Both the position numbers and the translations under genes were made by a program. Below the pieces are notes generated by a model, which was given only the letters and a program-made list of their open reading frames with translations, had not been told where the DNA came from and ran no database searches. Shown piece after piece: positions 7,201 through 14,426 of a stretch of 28,317 nt of DNA. The stretch spans positions 1-28,317 of the forward strand of contig DASQIH010000207.1 of assembly GCA_035631655.1 (NCBI GenBank), written 5' to 3'. Position 1 is the stretch's first letter. The number at the start of each line of letters is the position of its first letter. This stretch comes from Gp1-AA122 sp035631655 (GTDB taxonomy: Bacteria; Acidobacteriota; Terriglobia; Terriglobales; Acidobacteriaceae).

Positions 7201-7277
7201 GTCGTTAGTCGTCGGTCGTTGCTCTTTGGCTCTTCTCTGTTGGCCAACGACCAAAGACCAAAGACCAACGACCAAGG
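7201..7277. repeat. Heptamer array in the rpsF-rpsR spacer
   Basis: Eleven contiguous 7-nt units run in one phase. They start GTCGTTA, GTCGTCG, GTCGTTG, CTCTTTG, pass through GCCAACG, and end ACCAAAG, ACCAAAG, ACCAACG, ACCAAGG. The two halves are inverted relative to each other (7214-7243 with 7244-7273, about 22 of 30 matches). The array ends six bases before the rpsF stop codon, and the rpsR Shine-Dalgarno lies just beyond its other end. Confidence 0.85.
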
Positions 7278-7283
7278 ACTTTT

Positions 7284-7682
7284 CTATGCTGTTGCCGGAG
7301 CCGTGTCGCCGCCAGCTTCGGGTGTAGCAGGCGCCGGGGCAGCCTTGCGGCGCGCTTCCCGGAGCTGCTTGATCTTGTCCAATCTCTTCTGCTCCTCGTC
7401 AATGCGGACAGTGAGGAACTTTATTACCGGCTCAGTCACGCGCAGACGGCGCTCCAATTCGTGGATGAGCGCTCCGCTGCCTTCGACGGTCAGCAGAATG
7501 TACATGCCATCCTGGAATCGGCGAACCGTGTAGGCGAGGCGACGCTTGCCCATGCGCTCCACACTGTTCACCGTGCCACCCGAGGTGGTCACCTGCGACT
7601 CCAGCGTAGAGATCAATTTGTCGAGGTCCTCTTCCACCATGTCCGGGCGGACGATGAACATCAATTCATAAGTGCGATTCAT
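7284..7682 (-). CDS. rpsF: 30S ribosomal protein bS6
   Basis: The 132-residue protein opens with the bS6 signature MNRTYELMFIVRPDM. It keeps the ferredoxin-like fold pattern, with GGTVNSVERMGKRRLAYTV in the middle and the ELERRLRVTEPVIKFLTVRI strand. The last about 30 residues (after RREARRK-like helix, ending APATPEAGGDTAPATA) are a low-complexity Ala/Pro tail. ATG 7682 has GGAGAAA seven bases upstream. It starts 17 nt after the pth stop. bS6 binds bS18 on the 30S platform, and the two genes are adjacent here. Confidence 0.96.
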   Translation of the reverse strand: MNRTYELMFIVRPDMVEEDLDKLISTLESQVTTSGGTVNSVERMGKRRLAYTVRRFQDGMYILLTVEGSGALIHELERRLRVTEPVIKFLTVRIDEEQKRLDKIKQLREARRKAAPAPATPEAGGDTAPATA

Positions 7683-7699
7683 TCAGTTTCTCCAAACAC

Positions 7700-8281
7700 C
7701 TAATCTTCCGGATCAGGCTTGCGGTTGAAGCGGTTCATCGCCACATCCGGCCCTTCCGTCAAAGTCACTTTCACAGCTTCAGCAGCCTTGTCGAGAACCT
7801 CGTCCACGGCCTTGAGCTGTTTCCTGCGAAACGGCGTAAGCACAAACTTCACGCCGTCCGCCACCTTCTTCTCGGGAGCAATTCCCAGCCGGATACGCAA
7901 AAACTCCTGCGTGCCCAGCGCGCCGATAATCGACTCCATCCCGTTGTGCCCAGCCGAACTGCCCCGCTGACGGATGCGAATCGTTCCCAGCGCCAGATCC
8001 AGTTCGTCGTAGATGACGATCAGGTCTGTCTCCGGACTCAGCTCGTGCTTCGCCAGCAACTCCCGCACGGACAGGCCGCTCAGGTTCATGTAGGTCTCCG
8101 GCTTGGCCAGGAGGACCTTCTGTTCGCCTATGACAGCCTGGGCCGTCAGTGCCCGGCAATTCCGGTTTCTCACTTCCACGCCGCATTCGTCGGCGAGGCG
8201 GTCAATGGTGAGAAAACCCAAGTTGTGCGGCGTGAACTGGTACTCGATTCCCGGATTGCCCAGGCCAACGATCAGTTTCAC
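7700..8281 (-). CDS. pth: Peptidyl-tRNA hydrolase
   Basis: The 193-residue enzyme cleaves peptidyl-tRNA released by stalled ribosomes, recycling tRNA in the cytosol. The opening MKLIVGLGNPGIEYQFTPHN carries the signature and catalytic H19. Other active-site residues are in place: N66 in TYMNLSG, D92 in YDELDL, and N113 in GSSAGHNG. Length is typical. The start is GTG 8281, fixed by the GLGNPG position. A heptamer repeat begins only five bases upstream, leaving no visible Shine-Dalgarno. It lies between rplY and rpsF, an order widely shared among bacteria. Confidence 0.96.
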   Translation of the reverse strand: MKLIVGLGNPGIEYQFTPHNLGFLTIDRLADECGVEVRNRNCRALTAQAVIGEQKVLLAKPETYMNLSGLSVRELLAKHELSPETDLIVIYDELDLALGTIRIRQRGSSAGHNGMESIIGALGTQEFLRIRLGIAPEKKVADGVKFVLTPFRRKQLKAVDEVLDKAAEAVKVTLTEGPDVAMNRFNRKPDPED

Positions 8282-8286
8282 GCGGC

Positions 8287-8321
8287 TTAGCTCTTAGCTT
8301 TGAGCTACTAGCTCCTAGCTA
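8287..8321. repeat. Heptamer array upstream of pth
   Basis: Five contiguous 7-nt units sit between the rplY stop and the pth start: TTAGCTC, TTAGCTT, TGAGCTA, CTAGCTC, CTAGCTA. The array starts five bases upstream of the pth GTG. The same words recur at 27464-27526 upstream of atpA. Confidence 0.85.
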
Positions 8322-8361
8322 CCTCTTTATCCCTGAGCATGGCCAAAGACCAATGACCTAA

Positions 8362-8385
8362 ATCCTTCGCTTCGCTCAGGATGAC
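8362..8385 (+). repeat. Half copy of the GTCATCCTGAGCGAAGCGAAGG dispersed repeat type
   Basis: The segment ATCCTTCGCTTCGCTCAGG followed by ATGAC matches the right arm of the element at 20220-20241 with one difference. It lies in the 135-nt rplY-pth spacer beside a hairpin repeat. Confidence 0.7.
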
Positions 8386-8408
8386 GGCGGCGGGCTCAGA
8401 CGCCCGCC
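8386..8408 (+). repeat. GC-rich hairpin after rplY
   Basis: GGCGGGC (8389-8395) pairs with GCCCGCC (8402-8408) around a 6-nt loop, 9 nt past the rplY stop codon. There is no T-tract in the direction of transcription, so read-through into pth is expected. Family membership is by core similarity. Confidence 0.6.
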
Positions 8409-8416
8409 AATCGCCG

Positions 8417-9166
8417 TCACTTCTTTTCCTTCTTCTCGGGCTTCTCGGCTTTTTCGGCCTTCTCGGGAGCAGCCTCCTCGCCACCTTCCCCTTCGACTTC
8501 CTGCTTGCCCTTCTTGATGACCTCGGGTTCGGCTGGCGCGGCTGCAGCTTCGGCAGCAGCGACTTCCGGCGTAGGCGCCACTTCTTCCTTAACCGCCGTG
8601 ACGTGAGCCACAGTCTGGTTCGGGTCCGTAAGGAACTTCAGCTTCTCGCCATGCGGCAGGTCAGCGACACGCAACACCTTGCCGAAGACCAACTCGGTAA
8701 CGTCGGCGTCAATGTGGCTGGGAATGTCGCCCGGCAAGCACTCGACTTCCACCTCGCGCAGTACCTGCTCCAGAATGCCGCCCTGCTGCTTAACACCAGC
8801 CGCCTCCCCCTTGAGGACGATCGGCACCAAGACCTTCAGCTTCTGGTCCATGGCAATACGCTTGAGGTCGATGTGTAGCAGCGCGCCTTTGATGGGCTCG
8901 TACTGCCAATCGACGATCATCGCCTTGCTGCGCTCGCCATCGAGAGCAAGCTCGAAAATCGTGTTGTGACCGCTCTCGGAGTGCAGGATGCGCGCGACCT
9001 GGCGGGGATCAACGCTGACCGGTACGGCATTCTTGCCGGCCCCATAGACAACCGCGGGAATTTTCCCGCTTCTGCGCACCCGGCGGGCATCGTTCTTGTT
9101 GCCCGGCTCGCGCGGCTGCGCTTCCAGGAGATTGCTTTCAGTTTTCGTCTCTGCTGCTGTAGCCAT
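8417..9166 (-). CDS. rplY: 50S ribosomal protein bL25, CTC (general stress) form
   Basis: The 249-residue protein has the N-terminal L25 5S-rRNA-binding domain (about residues 10-100, with ARRVRRSGKIPAVVYG) and the C-terminal TL5/CTC beta domain (about 100-195, with GEAAGVKQQGGILEQVLREV). The last about 55 residues are a low-complexity tail of Ala/Glu/Pro followed by alternating Lys and Glu. ATG 9166 has AGGAA nine bases upstream. The gene starts 15 nt after the prs stop. The prs-rplY-pth order is a long-conserved bacterial cluster. Confidence 0.95.
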   Translation of the reverse strand: MATAAETKTESNLLEAQPREPGNKNDARRVRRSGKIPAVVYGAGKNAVPVSVDPRQVARILHSESGHNTIFELALDGERSKAMIVDWQYEPIKGALLHIDLKRIAMDQKLKVLVPIVLKGEAAGVKQQGGILEQVLREVEVECLPGDIPSHIDADVTELVFGKVLRVADLPHGEKLKFLTDPNQTVAHVTAVKEEVAPTPEVAAAEAAAAPAEPEVIKKGKQEVEGEGGEEAAPEKAEKAEKPEKKEKK

Positions 9167-9181
9167 AATTTTGATTCCTGC

Positions 9182-10204
9182 CTACATGAATAATTTGCTG
9201 ACCGAAGTCTCCTCGTGAATGGACTGTATGGCGCGGCCAATCAGTCCGGCAATCGTGAGCACTCTGATCTTGGGCTCAGTGTGGGCGGCTTCGGAAAGCG
9301 GAATAGTGTTGGTGACCACCACCTCGGAGATGGGCGACTTGGAAATGTTTTCAACCGCCGGCCCGGAAAGCACCGCATGCGAGGCGCAGGCGTACACCGC
9401 CGTGGCGCCATTTTCGAGCAAAGCGTGCGCAGTCTTGACCAGCGTGCCGGCAGTGTCAATAAGGTCGTCAATGACCAAGCAGGTGCGGCCTTTGACGTCG
9501 CCGATGACGTGCATTACTTCCGCCACATTCACATCCACACGGCGCTTATCAACGATGGCCAGGGCGGAATCCATCTTCTTGGCAAAAAATCGGGCGCGTT
9601 CCACACCGCCCGCATCCGGCGACACCACGGTCAGGTGCGGCAGAGTGAGCTTCTTGTAGTAGTCCACCAAAACCGGGGAAGCGAAAAGATGGTCCACCGG
9701 GATATTGAAGAACCCCTGCAACTGCGGAGCATGGAGATCGACTACTAAGGCGCGGTCCGCACCCGCAGTGGTCAGCAGGTCGGCAACCAGCTTCGAAGAG
9801 ATCGGCACCCGCGGCCTATCCTTGCGATCCTGACGCGCATAACCAAAGTAGGGAATGACCGCGGTGATGCGGCGGGCCGAAGCGCGTTTCAGGGCATCAA
9901 TCATCAAAAGCAATTCCATCAGGTGCATGTCCACCGGATGGCAGGTGGGCTGCATGAGAAAAACATCGGCGCCGCGCACGTTCTCCTGGATCTGGATGTA
10001 AGCCTCTCCGTCGGAGAAGCGCGTGACTTTGGCCTGGCCGCGCGTCATGCCGAGAAAGGCGCAAACTTCATCGCACAGCGCCTCGTTAGCCGTGCCGCAG
10101 AAGATCTTGAACTTGTCGTCCACACGGGCACGCTGAGGCTTGCGCTCGGGCTTCTCCTCCGGGCTCATGGGCGCCTTCTTGTCGGCTGTCGCGAGTGTTG
10201 CCAT
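9182..10204 (-). CDS. prs: Ribose-phosphate pyrophosphokinase (PRPP synthetase)
   Basis: The 340-residue enzyme makes PRPP from ribose 5-phosphate and ATP for nucleotide, His and Trp synthesis. Recognised segments are FSDGEAYIQIQENVRGADVF, the catalytic flexible loop region FGYARQDRKDRPRVPISSKL, DLHAPQLQGFF, VVSPDAGGVERAR and the PRPP-binding loop VIDDLIDTAGTL. The core begins near residue 31 (KFKIFCGTANEAL), so there is a charged N-terminal extension. ATG 10204 is chosen, but a heptamer array begins four bases upstream and leaves no Shine-Dalgarno. The internal ATG 10168, preceded by AGAAGG, is a serious alternative that would remove 12 residues. Upstream codons in the open frame come from repeat DNA. 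Confidence 0.95.
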   Translation of the reverse strand: MATLATADKKAPMSPEEKPERKPQRARVDDKFKIFCGTANEALCDEVCAFLGMTRGQAKVTRFSDGEAYIQIQENVRGADVFLMQPTCHPVDMHLMELLLMIDALKRASARRITAVIPYFGYARQDRKDRPRVPISSKLVADLLTTAGADRALVVDLHAPQLQGFFNIPVDHLFASPVLVDYYKKLTLPHLTVVSPDAGGVERARFFAKKMDSALAIVDKRRVDVNVAEVMHVIGDVKGRTCLVIDDLIDTAGTLVKTAHALLENGATAVYACASHAVLSGPAVENISKSPISEVVVTNTIPLSEAAHTEPKIRVLTIAGLIGRAIQSIHEETSVSKLFM

Positions 10205-10208
10205 GGCT

Positions 10209-10285
10209 TCGGTTCTCGGTTCCCAGTTCTCGGTTCTCAGTTGCTCCGCGTTTTGCCGAGAACTGGGAACTGACAACTGCGAACT
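10209..10285. repeat. Paired heptamer arrays between tRNA-Gln and prs
   Basis: The left run is TCGGTTC, TCGGTTC, CCAGTTC, TCGGTTC, TCAGTTG (10209-10243). The right run is its inverted type, GAGAACT, GGGAACT, GACAACT, GCGAACT (10258-10285). A perfect 14-bp inverted repeat (10220-10233 with 10256-10269) lies within them. This fills nearly the whole leader between the tRNA 3' end and the prs start. Confidence 0.85.
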
Positions 10286-10292
10286 GGTTTTC

Positions 10293-10366
10293 TGGCTGGG
10301 CCGCTAGGATTCGAACCTAGACAAAGTGCTCCAAAGGCACTTGACCTACCATTAGTCGACGGCCCA
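10293..10366 (-). tRNA. tRNA-Gln (anticodon UUG)
   Basis: The 74-nt minus-strand sequence folds as a cloverleaf. The acceptor stem TGGGCCG pairs with CGGCCCA, followed by discriminator G and an encoded CCA (10293-10295). The anticodon stem AGTGC/GCACT closes the loop CTTTGGA, giving anticodon TTG for Gln CAA. The T arm has GGTTCGAATCC. It lies between ispE and prs, a position also seen in many Proteobacteria, and is probably processed from the same transcript. Confidence 0.97.
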
Positions 10367-10374
10367 GTCGATCA

Positions 10375-10458
10375 TTGTTGATTTTTGATTCCCTGACTGT
10401 TGATTGGCAATCGGTCGGCATCCTAATTTTCAATCAACAATCAAAAATCAACAATCAA
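10375..10458. repeat. Paired heptamer arrays between ispE and tRNA-Gln, overlapping the ispE stop
   Basis: The right run is CAATCAA, CAATCAA, AAATCAA, CAATCAA (10431-10458). A perfect 16-bp inverted repeat joins 10375-10390 (starting TTGTTGATTTTTG) with 10439-10454. The ispE stop codon (10448-10450) and last codons lie inside the run. Confidence 0.85.
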
Positions 10459-11500
10459 AAACTTTCCTCCAATACTGCTCCCGGGTCAGAGTGGTGGTCG
10501 CTTGCGCCGGAACGCCCTGCTTCCGCAATCGAGCCGCAGCCTTCTCGGCTGCCGCCCGCGAGCCAAACAGACCGTAAACGGCGGAACCGGAGCCGGACAG
10601 CGCGGCATACAGCGCGCCTTGTCGCTGGAGCACACGCTTCACCTCGCGCAATTCAGGATACTTAGGAAAGACGACCTTTTCGAAGTCGTTTTCGATCCCG
10701 GTTCGGACAAGGTCGAGAAGCGGGGTCTCGGCCCGGCCCCTGCCTCGGACAGGGACACCGGATAAACCACTCAGCCACGAAGAAACTCTGCGGCCGAACT
10801 CCATCATTCTATCGGAGTGAGTAGATACCGTCAATTTGGGGGGATTCTGTGTGGCGGCGGGTCTTCGACCCGCCCGCGCCTGCGTAGGCTCAGACGTCCT
10901 CGTCTGGGCGGCCGAGCGCAGCTTGGCTTCGTCTGCCGTCATCGCATCCCAATCGGCAAATGCCTTCGGCGTGGAAACAGCAATATCCGGAGCCGCCAGC
11001 ACGCAATGCGTCGCCGGCAAATTCGGCAGGGGATACACCTCTTCTCCCCGTCCCACGCCCAGCACCGTTCCGCCGAGCAAGAATAACGGCAGATCCGAGC
11101 CAACTTCGGCAGCAATGCGCAGCTTCTCGGCCGCAGGAAGCGACCGCCTCAGTACACGTTCAAGTGCCAAAAGAGCAGCCACCGCGTTGGAAGACGCACC
11201 GCCCAAACCACCTTGCACCGGCAGACGCTTCTCAATTTCAACGACCACCTGACCCTTGGTCTTAAGCGCGGCCATGGCGAGTTCGATAATTCGGTAGCAA
11301 GTGTTCGTTTCATCAGTGGGCACCCGCGGGTCCGTACAGCAGATCTCAACGCCCGAGCCCTTCGCGACCTGGACGCGCAGCACGTCATGTAGGGCGATGG
11401 TCTGATACACCGTGCGTAGTTCGTGGAAACCATCAGAACGAACCGCACCGATGCACAGGCCGAGATTGATCTTGGCGAACGACCGTACAGTAACGGGCAT
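10448..11500 (-). CDS. ispE: 4-diphosphocytidyl-2-C-methyl-D-erythritol kinase with repeat-derived insertion
   Basis: IspE phosphorylates CDP-methylerythritol in the MEP isoprenoid pathway. The GHMP-kinase features are clear: catalytic K10 in SFAKINLGL, the ATP loop PVQGGLGGASSNA (residues 94-106), D136 in GSDLPLFL, and the C-terminal motif ALSGSGSAVYGLFG. At 350 residues it is longer than the usual 280-300. The excess is a low-complexity stretch around residues 195-228 that coincides with a dispersed hairpin repeat (10850-10920) inserted in frame. The last residues (VFDC) and the stop codon are written in a heptamer array. ATG 11500 is fixed by homology; no Shine-Dalgarno is obvious. It heads the series leading to tRNA-Gln and prs. 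The fold probably tolerates the insertion, but activity is not proven. Confidence 0.92.
   Translation of the reverse strand: MPVTVRSFAKINLGLCIGAVRSDGFHELRTVYQTIALHDVLRVQVAKGSGVEICCTDPRVPTDETNTCYRIIELAMAALKTKGQVVVEIEKRLPVQGGLGGASSNAVAALLALERVLRRSLPAAEKLRIAAEVGSDLPLFLLGGTVLGVGRGEEVYPLPNLPATHCVLAAPDIAVSTPKAFADWDAMTADEAKLRSAAQTRTSEPTQARAGRRPAATQNPPKLTVSTHSDRMMEFGRRVSSWLSGLSGVPVRGRGRAETPLLDLVRTGIENDFEKVVFPKYPELREVKRVLQRQGALYAALSGSGSAVYGLFGSRAAAEKAAARLRKQGVPAQATTTLTREQYWRKVFDC
10850..10923 (+). repeat. Dispersed hairpin repeat inserted in frame within ispE
   Basis: GGCGGGTC (10856-10863) pairs perfectly with GACCCGCC (10867-10874), with lead-in GTGTGGC. A second stem, CAGACG/CGTCTG, is at 10891-10906. 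The tail GGCCGAGCGCAGC (10910-10922) matches the tail of the copy at 5286-5298. The open reading frame of ispE is maintained on the other strand. Confidence 0.82.
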
Positions 11501-11520
11501 GGAGCGATGATTGTACCCAG

Positions 11521-11550
11521 ATCCGTGAGAATCCGTGTAAATCCGTGGAG
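11521..11550. repeat. Three tandem 10-nt repeats upstream of ispE
   Basis: Three contiguous units, ATCCGTGAGA, ATCCGTGTAA and ATCCGTGGAG, fill most of the 56-nt spacer between the hypothetical gene's stop and the ispE start. The period is 10, unlike the 7-nt arrays elsewhere. Confidence 0.8.
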
Positions 11551-11556
11551 ATAGAA

Positions 11557-12294
11557 TTACGTCCGCCGCTTGTAGTAGATGGCGAACTCGAATCCCGGAT
11601 TCGCCGGGAACAACTCGCCAATTTTGCGCAGACGCTCGGCCAGTGGAGTAGGCGCGAGCAGCGGATAATCACGTTCGCGCAAATCATAGTAGTCAACATC
11701 CAGGAATAACGAGAGCAGATAAATCGAAATCGCGTCGGCAAACGCCGCGGCAAGGAATTCGTTTTTGTACTTCTCGGCGTCGGGACCATGACTGGTAGCG
11801 AGCTTGCGGGCTTCCCAGGCATCCAGCGAGGTCTCGCCGCGCGCTCCCGATTCAACTTGCTTCCACGCCAGGTCCGCAAAGGCCTGCGACACCCCGGCAC
11901 GCTCTACGATGGCGTGGCCCACGTTGATGTAGAACTCGAAAGCGACGGAAAACTTGTCATCCATCAGGCGCGTGGAGATAAACACGCACTGCGAGTCGCC
12001 TAGGTTCAAATTGCGATGGCAAACCGCATTGTCACTGAGGGCGACGTCGTAGCGATCGGCGATCACCGTGTCGTCGCCCTGGCTTACGGTAAGCGGGACA
12101 AAGTAGTAGGCTTTTCGCTCCAGAGCAGCGGCTGCGGAGCGGGGAACGGCGGCGATCATGCGTTCGAGATCCGGCTCCGTCAGCGTAACTTGGCCGGCAA
12201 CCGCGTAGCAGATTCCGTTAGAAGCCTGCGAAACCGGTGTCTGGCGTACAACTTCGGCGGGAGAGCGTGTGATCGCGGGAGCCGCCTGTGACAT
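11557..12294 (-). CDS. Conserved-looking protein of unknown function
   Basis: I do not recognise this family. From ATG 12294 the product is 245 residues and soluble, with no signal peptide or membrane span. It looks globular, with aromatic-rich segments such as KAYYFVPLTVSQGDDTVIA and FAFEFYINVG-like text around residues 140-150, and a C-terminal part ending PGFEFAIYYKRRT. The open frame extends 65 codons further upstream, but that part overlaps the divergent gene's promoter and coding region and is not credible. A TACAAT hexamer ends six bases before the ATG, so the message may be leaderless. It sits upstream of ispE on the same strand, separated by 10-nt tandem repeats. Confidence 0.7.
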   Translation of the reverse strand: MSQAAPAITRSPAEVVRQTPVSQASNGICYAVAGQVTLTEPDLERMIAAVPRSAAAALERKAYYFVPLTVSQGDDTVIADRYDVALSDNAVCHRNLNLGDSQCVFISTRLMDDKFSVAFEFYINVGHAIVERAGVSQAFADLAWKQVESGARGETSLDAWEARKLATSHGPDAEKYKNEFLAAAFADAISIYLLSLFLDVDYYDLRERDYPLLAPTPLAERLRKIGELFPANPGFEFAIYYKRRT

Positions 12295-12361
12295 TGGGTT
12301 ATTGTAGCGCACCCGTCCCACCAGGCTGCCCGGAAGAGCGCGGATATTGTAAGGTAAAGGT

Positions 12362-12664
12362 ATGCGGGAGCCAGCAGTCCAGACGCCAAAACCACGGCTG
12401 ATCCTGGTGCCGGTGCGGGCGCTTCTGGTGACGTTCCTGATTACCTTGCTGTCGTTTGCGGTCAGCCTGCTGCTGGGCATTGTTGGCATCGTGATCTACT
12501 CCCGGGCGCACGGGATCCCCCCGAATCTAACCCTTGCCTACCGAAGCATCGCGGCGCCTTGTGCGGCCGGTGTTGCCGTCATTGTGCTGCTCCTTTCGCT
12601 GGCGATGGAGATCCGGCATTATCGGCAGGCGAAAGCGCTCTCGTCGATTGAGAGGGCGGGATAG
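12362..12664 (+). CDS. Small two-helix membrane protein of unknown function
   Basis: The 100-residue protein has two strong hydrophobic segments, about residues 18-46 (VRALLVTFLITLLSFAVSLL onward) and 62-82 (AAPCAAGVAVIVLLLSLAME). Its N-terminus is basic and proline-rich, and its C-terminus is charged. The start ATG 12362 has AAGG close upstream. It is divergent from the gene at 11557-12294 with a 67-nt gap, and 112 nt before the phosphatase gene. No family is recognised. The coding call rests on the start context and the coherent membrane topology. Confidence 0.6.
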   Translation: MREPAVQTPKPRLILVPVRALLVTFLITLLSFAVSLLLGIVGIVIYSRAHGIPPNLTLAYRSIAAPCAAGVAVIVLLLSLAMEIRHYRQAKALSSIERAG

Positions 12665-12776
12665 CTTCCGCCGTTGGACTAATCATCCTCGTCTCCGCTA
12701 CAGGCGCTGCGGATGAACTCGCCTTGTCCGGCACTCGTTGGCCGATTTAGCCTCTGGCCTGTAAACTACCAGCGCG

Positions 12777-14426
12777 ATGAGAGCTTCCCCGGTTCGCAGC
12801 GCTGTCATCTTCTTCATTATCGGTTTATGGCTGGCTGGGAGTGGTTTCGGGTCCGCTTACAACGGACACCCGAAGCTGGTGGTCGTCATCGTTATTGACC
12901 AGTTCCGCGGCGACTACCTGGAACGCTACCGCGACCAGTTTGGTGAAGGCGGATTCCGCCTCTTTCTCGACCGGGGAGCTTACTTTACCGACTGCAACTA
13001 CGATTACGCCAATACCCGCACGGCTCCCGGACATGCGACTTTATTTACGGGAAGCTATAGCAGCGGGCACGGGATTCTGGCCAATGAATGGTGGGATCCG
13101 GTGAAAAGGCGCATGGTCACATCCGTACAGGATGACGACACCAAAATCGTGGGTGTCCCAAGCACCGGGCCGGGAGCCTCGCCTCACAATTTGTTGTCCA
13201 GCACATTGGGAGACGAACTCAAGCTGGCTACTCAGGGCAAAGCCCGGGTGTTTGGCATTTCTCTGAAGGATCGAGCCGCTATTATTCCGGCCGGTTTTGC
13301 GGCGGACGGGGCCTACTGGTCTGACCCGAAGAGCGGTGCTTGGGTGACATCTACCTACTACCGCAACAATCTGCCGGAATGGGTGCAGAACGCTAACACG
13401 CGCATTGGAAAGTACCTGGGTAATGATTCAGGGAAGGCGCCCGGCGCGACGCCTCGGGAAATGGCTGCCACTCCTCAAGCGAACGCTTGGGAATTGGATT
13501 TTGCGCGGGAGTTGATTCTCTACGAGCATCTGGGCACGGGCCCGGCTACCGATCTGCTGGCCGTCAGTCTCTCCGCAAATGACATTTTGGGTCACCGCGT
13601 GGGACCGGATTCTCCTGACATTCAGACTATGACGCTGGACCTCGACAAACAGCTAGCCGATTTCTTCAACTTTCTGGGACACCAGGTCGGGCTGGCTAAC
13701 GTGTGGATCGCGCTCTCTGCGGATCACGGTATCGCGCCGCTGCCCAGCGCCGCTGCGAAGCTGCGTATTCCGGCTGCTAATCTGGATCACGAAAAATTGC
13801 GGACGCAAATTAATGCCTTGCTGAACACCAGGTTCTCTCCGGGGCGGAAGACGGAATACGTGAAAGCCTTCGACTATCCCCTGGCGTGGCTCGATGACCA
13901 GGCTTTCGGAAGCCTGAAGATGAAAGAAGGGGAGGCAGAGCGAGCCGTGGGCGAGGCGCTCAAGCAGGTCGGGCTGCGGGGATATTTCACGCGCTCCCAA
14001 CTAGCACAGGGCACGGTGCCCGACACCGGCATGGGGCGTAAGTATTTGCGCAGCTATTCGCCGGAAGGTGGGTGGTATGTCATGGGAATTCCGGTGCCTT
14101 ACACCGTGGGTATCCCGTCCGGTACAGATCATGCTTCCCCCTATACGTACGACACCCACGTGCCGCTGGCTTTCTATGGTCTGGCATTTCAACCCGGCAC
14201 GTACCGCGGGCATGCGGAACCAGTGGACCTGGCGGTGACCCTGGCTTCGCTGTTGGGGATCAATGCGCCCACTCACGCCACCGGCAGAGTTTTGACCGAG
14301 GCTCTCGCTGTGCCTCGCGAGGGTTCCAGTCGACCTCCGGCGACCCACGCGCCTACGCCGCCAAAGCCACCCGGCGAAGAACTCCGGCCTGCGGCATACG
14401 TCTCCAAACCGGGGGTTGGGCGATGA
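12777..14426 (+). CDS. PafA-like secreted alkaline phosphatase (alkaline phosphatase superfamily)
   Basis: The 549-residue protein carries an N-terminal signal peptide (about residues 5-27). Its metal-site and active-site pattern matches PafA-type phosphate monoesterases. Visible residues are D41 in VIVIDQFRGDY, nucleophile T82 in RTAPGHATLFTG, N103 in ANEWWD, the K164/R166 pair in SLKDRA that marks the monoesterase type, D269/H273 in NDILGHRVGP, D316/H317 in LSADHG, and a late His in GTDHAS. It would release phosphate from organic esters in the periplasm or outside. ATG 12777 precedes the signal peptide directly, with no clear Shine-Dalgarno. Its TGA overlaps the pyrD ATG by the ATGA arrangement, so the two are probably co-translated. 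Diesterase activity is less likely because of the K/R pair. Confidence 0.88.
   Translation: MRASPVRSAVIFFIIGLWLAGSGFGSAYNGHPKLVVVIVIDQFRGDYLERYRDQFGEGGFRLFLDRGAYFTDCNYDYANTRTAPGHATLFTGSYSSGHGILANEWWDPVKRRMVTSVQDDDTKIVGVPSTGPGASPHNLLSSTLGDELKLATQGKARVFGISLKDRAAIIPAGFAADGAYWSDPKSGAWVTSTYYRNNLPEWVQNANTRIGKYLGNDSGKAPGATPREMAATPQANAWELDFARELILYEHLGTGPATDLLAVSLSANDILGHRVGPDSPDIQTMTLDLDKQLADFFNFLGHQVGLANVWIALSADHGIAPLPSAAAKLRIPAANLDHEKLRTQINALLNTRFSPGRKTEYVKAFDYPLAWLDDQAFGSLKMKEGEAERAVGEALKQVGLRGYFTRSQLAQGTVPDTGMGRKYLRSYSPEGGWYVMGIPVPYTVGIPSGTDHASPYTYDTHVPLAFYGLAFQPGTYRGHAEPVDLAVTLASLLGINAPTHATGRVLTEALAVPREGSSRPPATHAPTPPKPPGEELRPAAYVSKPGVGR

Noticed and set aside
6735..7277. Possible CRISPR array in the ribosomal operon spacers
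   Set aside because: Units are 7 nt, degenerate and contiguous with no spacers, and no cas genes are present.
14072..14422. Upstream extension of the pyrD frame
   Set aside because: It overlaps the phosphatase coding region in another frame, and the DHODH family N-terminus starts at ATG 14423.
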